Assembly (NCBI RefSeq): GCF_010093815.1
Contig: NW_022985558.1
Coordinates: 783,459-847,458, forward strand
Direction: 5' to 3'
Source: Pseudovirgaria hyperparasitica
Lineage: Eukaryota > Ascomycota > Dothideomycetes > Acrospermales > Acrospermaceae
Length of the DNA: 64,000 nucleotides
Under the pieces are notes generated by a model. It was not told the origin of the DNA, did not search any database, and was given only the letters and a program-made list of their open reading frames with translations. Position 1 is the first letter of the stretch. Each line of letters starts with the position of its first letter. The translations under genes and the position numbers were made by a program. Shown in pieces: positions 1 through 10,996 of the stretch.

Positions 1-197
1 TGCAGCGCATCGGGCACGAGAAGGGTGACAAGAGTGCAGCTGGACGAGACGAAAGAAAAGACAGGAGCTGGCGTAAATCGTAAGGGGATCCAAACGCCTG
101 ACCTAGTGTGTGATGCTTGTACAGGTGAAAGAGAGAAGGAAAAACCACCGCACTGTGCAATGCTTGTACAGTCTAATTTCGATTCATGCGATTATTC

Positions 198-2170
198 TCA
201 GGCATTTGGCCTTTTCAGGATGTCCGAAAAATTCACATTTTCATCTCTTGGATCTGTTGTACCCAGACCCTCTTCCTTTCCGACTTGTTCATCCTTCGCC
301 TCGTCTGTCTCGATGTCTGACGCGGGAGGGCTCGGGAGCGCACATTCTCCATCTTCCTTCGCGGTGCTCTTCTCTTTCTTGAACACATTCTCCACCCTGT
401 CTAAGTCACTGCCGCTCGGATCAGTTGGGGACGTCTCGCCCACGCTCTGTCTCCGCAGCACTGTCTGTGTATCATCATTGGGGATCTGGGAAAGATGGTC
501 GTCAATACTGCGCTTCTCGTTCGATATGGCGTTCATCTCACTTTTGCGGGCGTTGATTGTGCCGTTTGTTTTGGCACCGTTGGCTATCCCATTGGCTGTC
601 CCGTTGGTTGCACCGTTGGCGACACCATTAGCGATACCGTTGATTTCGAGTCTCTTGCCAACTTTGTCAGTCTCGCGGTTTACACCCTTCGCTGCATCGT
701 GGGCGGAGTTTGCAATCTCTTTCGCGCCTTTCTTGGCAGCATCCTTGTCACCGCGAGAGATGGGGGCGATGCGTCGCATATACGACTTGACAAAGAATCG
801 TACAAATAATGCACTGCAGCATGTGAGCATGGTACGTCGCCTGGCAAGGAAAACTTACGTGAGAGGAGCCAGATACATTAAGTTCAGCCACACGGCAAAA
901 CTTTGTCCAGTGGTGTCGATGCACTGCACCCATTGATATTCATTCCTAAATCGAGTCTCGTAACCTGGCGCTGTGTGACCGGTGAGATTTTCAAACTTTG
1001 CGGCAATTTGATCCTTCAACACATGAGGACGTTCACCCATGTTTTCAGCAAGACCTTCCTCTCCAGCGGCACGAAGTGCAAGCTTTTTGATGTACGAACC
1101 AAACCCTGCTACAGCTGATGCAGCAGTAGCCTCTGAAGCAACGGATGAAAGAGCGGATGATGCAGTGGAGACAGCTACTTGAGCTGCTTTGGCGATCCTG
1201 TATGGGGTGGAGACTGGGACCGTGTACTGTATGCAGAGATGCAGTATAGCGAATGAGCCACCAACAACAAATTGGGTGATTTGCATGGTAGTCAAACTGC
1301 GTTTGACAGCCTGAGGGACGCGGACACCTAGGGCGGAAAGGGTGTAGTAGGTGTACTGTGAACTTGTCAGATTCGAGTCTTTAGCATCAAGTATGAGACA
1401 TGACGTACCATCATTGCATGGATAGCAGAGTTAACCTGCACGAACATCCAGATAGGGGGCGCCATGTACCTAATGCCGGCCCACATACACATCATTGCAC
1501 CAGCATGGTGGTAGGTCTGCAAAGTAGTGCTTCGCTTTCCCTTGGCAAGAATTATGGCTGTGTCGAGGACTTCGTAGAATTTGCTAAGATAGAACCACCA
1601 ACCCCAGAATGCAAGTCCCTCGTTCCACAATCGACCGACGTCCGTGGAATCGGGCAGGCCACTGCTAAGATGAATTAGCTGATTCTTGACTTCCCATTCC
1701 TCCAAGACCGGATTATATGTTGCAGCGTCGCCTAACCCGCGCGGTCCATGCATCTTGCAAAGTGAGTCCACCGCTCCCACAATGCCGTGTTGACCAGTCC
1801 AGCCTGCCCAAGTATTGTAGAGACTTTGAATCATAGCGTAGGAGGTCACGGCAGAGTAGACGGCGAGGAAGACGTTGTGGAAGATAACGAACGCGAAAAA
1901 GGGACGCGTCTTGCTAATGGCCCAGGCCTTGTTGCCATGCTTGCGATTGTAGGCATTAACAGTGCTGACAGTGGTCGCGTAGAGAGCAGCGATGGTCAAC
2001 GGTACGGCGGGGTGTAGAGTAGCCTGAAAGATTGAATCCGGTATTGGGAAAGGACTGGCGATGAAGTTTATGTGATCTGAGGGCGGAGGTATCGCTGGTG
2101 GAGCCTCGTCGGGAGGAAATTTGAATAGGGAGCGTGGAGGAAGACTCAGATGGAGTGACGGGCCAGACAT
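198..2170 (-). CDS. ELO-family very-long-chain/PUFA fatty-acid elongase
   Basis: Three exons (2170-1409, 1355-859, 813-198) give 624 residues; the 53- and 45-nt introns both start GTA and end CAG and keep frame. ELO enzymes are ER membrane condensing enzymes that add two carbons from malonyl-CoA to fatty acyl-CoA. Seen here: the KFYEVLDT box near residue 200, the histidine box QTYHH at 218-222 and several hydrophobic segments. The first position of the usual HxxHH box is Gln. From memory, QxxHH occurs in some polyunsaturated-fatty-acid elongases such as Isochrysis IgASE1, so this may be a PUFA-type rather than an Elo2/Elo3-type enzyme (inference). The C-terminal ~200 residues are a hydrophilic tail with a tandem NG repeat and an acidic end, well beyond the usual ELO length. 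The start is the first in-frame ATG. Substrate is unknown. Confidence 0.9.
556..643 (-). repeat. 12-nt coding tandem repeat (xANG units) in the elongase tail
   Basis: Read on the minus strand this encodes successive four-residue units IANG, VANG, ATNG, TANG, IANG followed by AKTNG. The DNA unit is 12 nt with drifted copies (consensus resembling ACCGTTGGC on the plus strand). It is an in-frame minisatellite in the hydrophilic C-terminal tail of the elongase. Confidence 0.75.
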
Positions 2171-3513
2171 GATTGCGACTGGTGATGTGAGGCCTTTAAT
2201 AACCGGTGTAGGAATTGTTGAGAGATGTTGAGGAGCTTTATCAGAGCTTTGTGGGCGTTAAGGATAGGTGATACAGCTCTAGTTGTAGGTATTTCGAGCC
2301 ATAACTCGGAGGGCGAAGGATTAACTAAAAGTGACGAGAGGCGACGACAGGAAGCTAGGAGAGGGTAATGGCGGAGTTCAAGTAGTCGGGGACTTGTTCG
2401 CGTGGTGTCTTCGTATAGAGAACGTGGAACGCGACTGTCTTTTTTTGTTGGCCGCTCCGAAATTCTGTGCATGACGTTCAACCGCGGCATATGGGGCTGT
2501 TAGCGCGGTGCCATTTAAAGAGCCTGTTGTGATTGGGTGAAATTGACTTCGACGCCAAGGCCAAGCCAGCATTTCAGGCACACGAGCATGACAAGGCATC
2601 TATTTGCCCTGCAGACACTCTAGGGCTACAACAGTAACACAACACAGAAGCGAAGACCCTGATGGAAACCTGCTTTGATGCAATCTTTGTTGGACGTTGT
2701 GGCAAAAAGTCCAGCATCTACACTTGAATTTGCCGTTTCGTATGCTCACATCTATCGTACCACTCCTCACTACTATCGTCGCTTTTCGTGTCCGTATAGC
2801 TAAGTAACATGATACGCAATGATGAATTGATGATGGGCTGATGTCACATGCACGACTATGGACCCTTCTTGCCCAGCAAACAAGATAATATGAGCATGAG
2901 CATGAACTTTAGCATTCTCTAGCGCCGAGATGTGACAAGGAGCCCGCCCTTCTGCACGTGAAATCCTCAACAATTTTTTGGTGCCCAGTTGCTGTGAGAG
3001 TGGCAATCCCGGGTCTCATTGCGCGATAGGCAATCTTAGTCCGGTCATACATCCGAGCTGCCAAACAGGTCTGTCTTGGCCGGAGTGCATCATGAGCCCC
3101 GTACCCGTGTCTATACCATTGCACATTCCATCTACACACTCCATCAGACCAGCTGGTCGGAACCTGTTGCAATACAGTAGCATTCTGCGGAAAGTGTTCC
3201 ATTTTTGATATTATTTTTTCTAGGCGTGGAAACAGCTTCTCGAAAAGTCTTAGACCCATGTACCATGAAATCGTCTGATCGTGCTTTCGCAGGATCGAAA
3301 GTCTGTTACACATTTGGTCCAATGCCTAGAAATGGTATTGGCGCCCGGACCTGGCCTAGGCCTGGGTCATATCATGTCATATCAGTCCGCACGCGTGCGA
3401 CGGATGTAGCCGTATCCATAGGGCTGGTTCGCTACGTAATCCGCCTTCCCCCTTGCCCCCGACCCGGCACCTTTCCATCTTGCCGACGTTCGGAAGCTTT
3501 GTTTTGCGGTTAG
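2171..3513. other. Intergenic, divergent promoters of the elongase and the AIM3-like gene
   Basis: Open frames here are short and lack splice or homology support. It must hold the promoter of the minus-strand elongase and that of the plus-strand proline-rich gene. A TTAG directly before position 3514 could be a splice acceptor, so an upstream exon of the proline-rich gene may lie in the right part. Confidence 0.6.
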
Positions 3514-4812
3514 ATGCCACAAGTAAACATGGACAAAGCAACAGGCATCTTCAAGAATGGATGGCACCCAGAGAAGAAAGAAAGCTGGCGTGGCGACAAC
3601 AAAGGCCTTAACCAAGTGGTGAGCTATTCCGCACGATACTCTCGCACGATGCTCCCGCACTGTACCCCATGGCTAACATGAGAGACTTAGGCAGGATGGA
3701 TGGGCAAAGGGAAGCAAGGAGGCTCGAGCGCATCCGCATTAGAGCGCGCCAACAATCATCAATCTGCTCCACTATCAACCCTCAAGGATCCTTCGTCGTT
3801 CGGTCCTCCGCCAAAGCACCAACACTACCACGGTGCTGCTGCTGCTCAAGATAATACTACACCAGATAGGAATGGATGGGGAGCACCCGTGCCCCCGAGT
3901 ACGATACAGGCACAGCAAGAAGAGCAAAGGAGGCAAGAGACAAATTCAAATAAACCCAAACCACCACCAAGACCCTATCAGAGAGATACTACCGGATTGA
4001 GCACAGTGCATCTACCAAAACCTCCAAAATTTGGTGAACCTGCTACAGCTTCGACTCAGAATGCGGTAACAAAACCAAAACCGCCGAGCCTACCTGCTCG
4101 CCCGCCCCTACCTCCTCGACAGAACAGTAATCCAGACGAATTCACACCTGCACCACCTCCATCGTACACAGCAGCGACCGCAAAATTAACCCCACCAGCC
4201 CCTGTAGAACCATACCTAAACCAAGGAGCCCTGAACAGACTCGGGAAAGCGGGTGTGAGTGTACAAGGCTTCAACATTGGACGAAATGTCTCTCCTCCCT
4301 CAACAATCCCAGCCTCCGCATCTTCAGATGCACCGCAGTCAACCCCTGGCCGCGGTCCACAACTTAATGAACTTTCATCACGCTTCTCAAAGATGACTAC
4401 TTCGCCGAGCCCGACTGCCGGAAGTTCACAAGGCACTACATTCGCCGAGAAACAAGCAGCCGTCAGAACAGCAAATGCATTTCGGAACGACCCTTCATCT
4501 GTGTCCTTCTCTGACGCACGAAGCGCGGCTTCAACGGCAAACAATGTCCGCGAAAGACACGGTGAGCAGATTGCTGCGGGGTGGAAGACTGCAAACGGAC
4601 TGAACCAGAAGTACGGGGTCATGAACAGGGTCAATGGGATGACAGGAAGAGAGTCTGGATCATCGTCTGCGCAGGCTGGTGTGTTGCCTGAGGCATCGTC
4701 TATTACGGCAGGCATTGGGAAGAAAGCACCTCCTCCACCACCAAAGAAGAAGGAACTTGGGGGCGCCCCGCCGCCGGTGCCGTTGAGTAGTAAGCCAAAA
4801 CCGCAGGGGTGA
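3514..4812 (+). CDS. Proline-rich SH3-ligand protein, AIM3-like (actin-patch type)
   Basis: Two exons (3514-3618, 3691-4812) give 408 residues. The short first exon encodes a conserved-looking segment, GWHPEKKESWRGDNKG, that joins in frame through a 72-nt GTGAGC...TTAG intron to AGWMGKGK. The body is low-complexity with many class I/II SH3 ligands (KPPPRPYQR, LPARPPLPPRQNS, APPPPPKKK), a PPPSY motif and a conserved-looking block LNQGALNRLGKAGVSVQGF near residues 208-226. Fungal proteins of this design are linked to cortical actin patches and endocytosis (AIM3-like); that assignment is by architecture only. Starts at 3514 or 3529 are both possible, and an upstream exon cannot be excluded because a stop codon and a possible acceptor abut 3514. 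Confidence 0.75.
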
Positions 4813-5227
4813 TTGGGGTTGTGATGTGTGCAGTATAGCATCAGTATGGATCAATAGTAAAAGGTCCATCTCCGGGACTAATTGGTGTCTGGACTACCCT
4901 TTTCACATGAGCATGCAACGGAATATGGCAGTCGAGTTGACTGTCCTATAGTCATGCTACTGGCCGTCAGTCATAGACGCTATTGAAGAGTCGACTCCTT
5001 TCAAGTCAGCCATACGAGCAATCCCGATGGACAGCATTGGATGAACCACTAATCATGTACGTCAGGACTTGGACATCAAAGCATTGCTAGCATCTGCGTT
5101 CGGACAGTTTCACTCGACAATGAAGACAGCATTTGGTAATTTCGGCTGCGCCTCGAATTCGATATCTCGTTAGAGCTTGCGCATGTAGCGTATCACTCAA
5201 TGCTATACATAAGGGTATCAGACATCA
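4813..5227. other. Convergent intergenic region
   Basis: Lies between the 3' ends of the AIM3-like gene (+) and the kinase-like gene (-). It should hold both 3' UTRs and polyadenylation signals. No gene seen. Confidence 0.6.
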
Positions 5228-6499
5228 TTAGCCACCATTATTTCGCTCCAGCTGAAACCTCGGCCCAGAAAAGCCACCGAGTTGCCACCACTGTAGCAGA
5301 CTCATTTTCAATCCCGTGCACGTCAACTCCCTCGTAACCGCCAACTCTCGTGCCTTCGCCGAAACGCCCACCGGGAGAGCCTCCGACGCCGGCCTTTCAT
5401 AAACCAACCCCGGCGACATGCCTTGCACCGTCTCGTGCATATCAAGCAGTGTCTGCGCCCCGACCGGGCGCCTCATGAACGACCAGTACATCACGCTCCA
5501 CGGCTGCCGCTCCTTGTAGAACTCGACATCAAAGGAATGGTCGTCCTGTATGCTGCGTCTCAGCACGCTCATGTACGTCTTCATCAGCCTCCGCACATCA
5601 TTCAACTGGCAGTCCGCCCACTGGTTCTTGCTCCGCCACGTCATAGTCTGATGATATACATGATTGATCTCGCGGAGGTTGCCGTAGTCGCCGAGCAGCC
5701 AGTGCGTGGCGTTGGCAATATATACATTATCCGGCTTGATATCGTCGTGACAGTATCCGGCGTCGTGGAGAGTTGCAAGGGTCGAAAGTAGCTTGTTGAA
5801 GCTGGGACGCCAGGCCTGGTCGAGGCTTGCCAAACTTACGAAATTTCGCGATCCTGCTACCTGGCTGAGGTTGACAAGCGTGCCATGCTGGATATAAGGG
5901 GTGACATAGTGCCATTTTGGGCTCGAGAAATAAGATCCTGTGTGGGCGAGGAAGTAGTCGAGCATGGGTACGTGGCTCCACGTCTGCGAGTCTGGTGAGG
6001 GTACAACGGTGAATATGGCAGACATGAGTAGACCTGCTGGGATTTCCGTCGGCCATGAAGTGATTTTGTGCAAAAAGCAGTCTGATAGACTGTCGGGAAG
6101 TTGGTCCCGAAAGCGGTTGGAATAATAGGTCTTGATCACTACGTATTCGCCAGTGTCCTTGCTTTCATACAGCCGTGCACTTCCCTCGTAACCATATCCT
6201 AGCTCTCGTTTGAAGATGTAAACACCGTCAATGTCCAAGTCATGGTCACCACTATATCGACGAATAGGCTGATCTGAATGAGTCCATTCCAGGGATTGCC
6301 GGCCATGATCAAGCAGTGGCCTTAGGAAGTCAGTCTGGATGTTCTGGGGTCGTACACCGTGCAGCTTCCAAAACAAGGAAAGGTACAAGTAAATCACGAG
6401 ACCAATGAGGAGGAGGCGTGTATAGGTGCGGCGAAACAAACTGGGTAGACCAGAAGAGATCGACGTACAACTAAGTTCGAGACATCCTGACATCCGCAT
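5228..6499 (-). CDS. Membrane-anchored protein-kinase-like protein
   Basis: A single exon of 423 residues. The N-terminus has one hydrophobic segment (about residues 27-44, LLLIGLVIYLYLSLFW), suggesting a type II membrane protein. The kinase-like domain follows: a degenerate glycine loop (ELGYGYEGSA), the VAIK-like lysine (YVVIKTYYS), a catalytic loop YCHDDIKPDN, and a DFG-like triplet as GDYGN. An alpha-F-type Asp is seen in QLNDVRRL. The catalytic Asp, Asn and metal-binding Asp are present, so activity is plausible, but the DFG Phe is Tyr and no APE motif is obvious. If the topology is type II, the domain would be luminal or extracellular. The start is the ATG at 6499; an ATG two codons on (6493) is equally possible. 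Substrate unknown. Confidence 0.7.
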   Translation of the reverse strand: MRMSGCLELSCTSISSGLPSLFRRTYTRLLLIGLVIYLYLSLFWKLHGVRPQNIQTDFLRPLLDHGRQSLEWTHSDQPIRRYSGDHDLDIDGVYIFKRELGYGYEGSARLYESKDTGEYVVIKTYYSNRFRDQLPDSLSDCFLHKITSWPTEIPAGLLMSAIFTVVPSPDSQTWSHVPMLDYFLAHTGSYFSSPKWHYVTPYIQHGTLVNLSQVAGSRNFVSLASLDQAWRPSFNKLLSTLATLHDAGYCHDDIKPDNVYIANATHWLLGDYGNLREINHVYHQTMTWRSKNQWADCQLNDVRRLMKTYMSVLRRSIQDDHSFDVEFYKERQPWSVMYWSFMRRPVGAQTLLDMHETVQGMSPGLVYERPASEALPVGVSAKARELAVTRELTCTGLKMSLLQWWQLGGFSGPRFQLERNNGG

Positions 6500-7638
6500 A
6501 ATCAATGTGGAGTGAGTTGACGCAAGGGTCGACAGATCAAAAGAGTTCTTGTACAGTCCACAACTATACTAGAGACGGAGCATGCCAAGTTACCACCGCG
6601 CCAGTAGAAATGGCTGCGCCGAGTGTACCGACAAGTCGAGCGCCAAACGGTGCATCTCACGAGCTATTGACTAGGCGCTCCAATAAGGACCTAGTAACAG
6701 TCACTTCGAAGACTTGTTCAACCGGAGCGAAGCACACAGCCGCCGTCGTTAATGTTGGGGTCTTCACTTGGCCGCTACACAGCCCAGCTCGAAAACCAAG
6801 AAACGGTACATGTTTATGCGTGATAAGCAGGTTCTCACTGCTCTGTCAGGCTTGCCTGGAACACCAAGAGAAGCTATGGTGATACAGCTGCATATGCAGC
6901 GAGTAGGACAAGAAGCTGGTTTGGGATGAAGCTGCGACTATGAAGGCGCTGTCCTAATACGCAAAAGAGGCAGATGTGTCGCTGGCCTAGAAATAGTAAG
7001 TAAGATAGAAGATCTACATTTCACGACCGAGCAGAGTGAAACTCACTATAGTATGTCCTCCCCACTGTCAACAACACATGTGACATGACTGTTGGCGATC
7101 GGTTCGAAATGTAAGGGGCGAAAGGAGGGACGAAAGTCTTTCGTGGATACTTCTACATTACGAAGCGCTGATGGGTTGGTGTAGGGTATGCGACATGGTC
7201 AGAAACTGTAGTTGAGACCACTGCATTGATGGCTGATTTTCTGTTTGCCTAGCTCTGACATTTGTGGTTGCCCCACGAGCATCAACCGAAATACATCTGC
7301 CCACCAAATAAAGCGGGACCGCCGCCTACGCGATTGGCTCCTCCATGTCAGCACTGCCTCACGACCAACCTGGGCACGAAACACCGCTTTCTCACTGTTC
7401 GTTCTGGGTATCAACAATCTTTCCTACCTGTCGCCGTGGTCTCGTGGTGAGGCTTCACTAAACCTGACCTGAGCTGAACCATCGCCACTATCATCCACCA
7501 CTATCACCGTCGGTCGCTGCCACCCTTTCTGACCCGCGGTCAATTGGTCGCTCGGAAAAACGAACACCACTCTCGCGAGCGTTAGGGGGCCGTAGTACCG
7601 AACACTTGAGAGTCGCCGAATCTGTTACAGTGGTCCAA
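6500..7638. other. Divergent intergenic region
   Basis: Contains the promoters of the kinase-like gene (-) and the PPxY membrane protein (+). The open frames here are short and show no family features. A run rich in CACTATCACC-like sequence lies at 7485-7530 before the plus-strand gene. Confidence 0.6.
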
Positions 7639-8873
7639 ATGGCCCGACAGAACGTCGAGCAAGAGGTTCAGATCATTCGCAGGTACACAAAGCGAGGCAT
7701 GTAAAGAAGTGTATGGTATAGCTAATAGTAACTAGGGACAATCCAGTCGGCCTTTCTCCGTCGAATCCCGTCAACATTATTCCGAGTCCCAACACCAACG
7801 ACGCGATCTACGAACACCAGGCCGATATTGATGAAATATTCGAGATAATTTACGGAGGCGCATCCTATTACCCCAATGTTCAAGCATGTCTTGACCAGAC
7901 GTATCATGACGTTCGTTGCTACCGCATACAGTATGGCAATCCGTCAACTCCTAGTCCGACAAACGCAGGTTCAGGCACACGACCGACGCAAGCCGTGCAA
8001 AGTAGCCAGACTCCCTTCGAGACATACCCAGGGAAGGTGCAGGAGACCCAGTTATCGACAACACCTATAGTGTCGACTGGCGCAAACAAGTACCCTGAAC
8101 AAAATGGCCAGACTATTACATCTATTCCTACGCCAACGTCATACGACGACCCCCCTGGCGATAACTTTTCCACTGGCCAACTCGCTGCCGCAATCATGCT
8201 TCCCATGCTATTCATTTTGGTTCTGGGTCTTCTAGCAGTATTCTTTTACCGACGACGGAGTAGACGAGATAGAGCATCTGCTGGATCTCGGGCGATGAAA
8301 GTCAATCAAGATGCCAACTACGCGCCTATGACCTATACTACCCAACAAGGGCCTCCACTTATGATGACCCGGCCACCTCACTTACATCCTCATCCACCAC
8401 ATCCCGCAGTCACGAACATCCCCCGCGTTCCGTACCCAAGGCCTCAGTCTACTCAGCCAATAATTCTCGGGCCGATGAGTCAGTCCAATTCAGGCAACTA
8501 TCACACCGGACTAGATACAGATGTTCTTTCGATATCCGAGTCTACGATACAACGAAACGGGGGCTTTCCTATAGAGGATCCGGACGAGCCACCTCCACCA
8601 TATCGACCTAGAAGTGTAGTAACATTTGTCTCACGAGAAGCCAGCACGCGGTCGGGATCCTTGCGACCCGATGCGCAGGTTGACGGCTCTACCGATCATC
8701 TTATCCATGGTGCGCTGGCGCACCCAGGAAGATCTCCTTTTGCGGATCCTGACGACGATGACGCTGTCTCAATCATTTCTGAGCCCGAGAGACACGGGGG
8801 CATGCGGCAGGGGCGCGATATAATGTCTGATGTATCCGATCTGTCATATCAGAACAGCTTTAGACGACCATGA
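7639..8873 (+). CDS. Single-pass membrane protein with proline-rich, PPxY-containing tail
   Basis: Two exons (7639-7682, 7736-8873; 53-nt GTACAC...CTAG intron) give 393 residues. The N-terminal ~165 residues are Ser/Thr/Pro-rich with a short Cys-containing section (VQACLDQTYHDVRCYRIQ). One strong transmembrane segment (about residues 178-198, MLPMLFILVLGLLAVFFY) is followed by the stop-transfer run RRRSRRDR. The cytoplasmic tail carries His/Pro-rich stretches and EPPPPYRP, a PPxY motif of the type bound by Nedd4/Rsp5 WW domains, then acidic DPDDDDAVSI. I see no convincing signal peptide in the first exon, so either the membrane segment itself directs insertion or an upstream exon is missing. 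The layout resembles fungal Mid2/WSC-like surface sensors or Rsp5 adaptors, but no family is recognised. Confidence 0.65.
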
Positions 8874-9657
8874 TGGTTTTGACAGGAGCTCTCATTTCAT
8901 CCTAGTATTTTCATGTATTTATGAATCGCACATTCATCATCTTGCAGGGTGCTCTGGCGTTTTGGACATGAGAATCAAACTTCTCATGCATGAGGCCTCA
9001 GCGCAACGCATTATCATACTATCTACTGGTATCAAGCACTCAAGGTCAACCCTAGTGATCTTCATGCTTCCGCTATTCTTACAGCGGGCAATATAAGTTT
9101 TTTGGGAGAGAATTTAGATTCGTCAATATTGCTCCGTCGATGGCAATGGGCCCTTAAACCGCCTTTCAATAAGGAATACTCGACATACAGCGGAGTGACC
9201 CTTGTTTGCATAGTCGTGAAATAATAAAGGTTCCCAGGCTCCTAGGACCAATGGGGCAATTGAGGCACGCAGGATGTTGTTACTCGGCCTTACCAATCAC
9301 TATCACGGTGCAGCAACTCATTCAAAAAGGCTTGGACGGTAAGCAGTCAAGATGAGGAAGGGGGTTTTCCCTGAACTCGATGACAATTAAAAGGAGATTG
9401 GCTCAAAATGGCATTGTCAATAGACAGGAAAGCAAGGGGACAAGGATTGGGATTCGGGAGGGGATGCATATCGAGGGAGTTTAATTTCAACAGATGTTTC
9501 TAAATCCCAGATGTTGCCACGTGGGTGGTCTGCAATGAATCACCATGGTGCAGGCACAGGCAGGACGTCAATGATGCGAAATAGCCGATCTGCATTCTTC
9601 CTTATGGACTATACTAGAGCGTGTACGCATATCCATACATATCATGCCACACCGTCT

Positions 9658-9710
9658 GGATGGATGGATGGATGGTCGTGGCCAGCTAGGCACCAGGCAC
9701 CAGGCACCAG
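9658..9710. repeat. Simple repeats (GGAT)n and (GGCACCA)3
   Basis: A GGAT tetranucleotide run at 9658-9674 is followed by three copies of the heptamer GGCACCA at 9689-9710. These are microsatellite-type repeats in intergenic DNA. Confidence 0.8.
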
Positions 9711-10937
9711 CGCCGGACAGAACTACTGCAGACGACGGCGTAACCCGCAATCCAGCCACAAATCAGCGAGCATTGCGCAAAAGTGGCAGCCAACCGCGCA
9801 GTTCAAGGCATTCCCTGCCCGCAACAAAGGACTGACTTAAGTAGGGTATGGCGGCATTCTTGACTCCTGACCAATTGCGGGGCTTGCTGGCCTGTTTCTA
9901 CTTCCTTTGCCTTCAACCACTCGGGCTGGAGGTTTGGGGAAAGACGGCAGAGGGTGGCCAGATAATGGGCCGGCCATAGCCTATTATCACTGTCTTTCCC
10001 AATGGTGCTGAGCTGGCAAAATGCCTAGTTCAGTTTAAAAGACCACTCCTGCTGCTGCTGCCTCTTGCTTTGTTGCTGTGCGTGGAGGTCCTCTTCTTCT
10101 GAGCCCTTTGCAGCAGCTATCAACGTCAACACAACTGCAACACATGTCCTTCCGGATCATTCACTGTATCAGCAACGGAAGGTCAAAACTGGTACAGTCT
10201 GACAATCACTAGTTACGACAGCGTGTTGATCGACTAACTTAGCCTGAGGAAGTGAGATGAGATCAGATTGACCATCCGACGGACTATCCGAGCGAGTGGG
10301 TATCTTGCATCTCACATGCACACTGCCATCATAGCATAGCGTCTACAAACGGCATTGTGGAAGCCATGGAAGCCCTACCGGGCACGGCGCTGACCCAAAA
10401 ATAAGACATGTCTACATGGATGGACCTCGTAGTTCTGGCCGCGCATGATCCAAAGGCCGGGATGTGCATGGTGTTTAGACTTTAGTGCCCACTTGCGGTA
10501 TCTAGCGACGTGCAGCAAGAGACGAAACCTGAAAGAGAGGAGATAGAGAGTGTGTGTTATCCAGAAAAGAAACATAGGCAGCATATCACTTGTTGCTTGT
10601 TTATTGTTTGTCCTCTTTCAAGGATATCCAGTCCGTAGTTGGTAATATAGTAGTGTCTGCTCGAGGCGCCATCTCCAGCCAGCCCAGCTAGCGCTCTCTC
10701 CCCAGCATCCCCCCAGCTCCAGCCTAAACCTACCCCCAAAAGTTCCCCCACCACTCACTGTCAAGCAGTACAAGTTGCAGTACAGTATTTTGGTTGTTGT
10801 AACGGGTGCCTAGCTAGCTAATGATTCGGTAGTCAAGCCACAGGTAACAGGCACAACTGGTGCACTGAGCGCATACAGAGCGTAGAGCACTGCACACGGC
10901 ACTCTGCACTCAGCATCTCCACTCCACTTCCTCTCAC

Positions 10938-10996
10938 GCTTTCACTAATACACTAATACCGTCACTGTCACTTTCACTATCACTTGCACTTGCACA
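10938..10996. repeat. Degenerate CACT/TCACT pyrimidine-rich repeat
   Basis: The plus strand reads as irregular tandem copies of TCACT, CACTAATA and CACTTG. It lies in the presumed promoter/leader of the PHD-finger gene. Confidence 0.6.

Noticed and set aside
4056-4841. Long minus-strand ORF opposite the AIM3-like gene
   Set aside because: It is the complement of a proline-rich coding region; its Gly/Phe-rich product is what reversed proline codons give. The plus strand has the conserved motifs and a supported splice.
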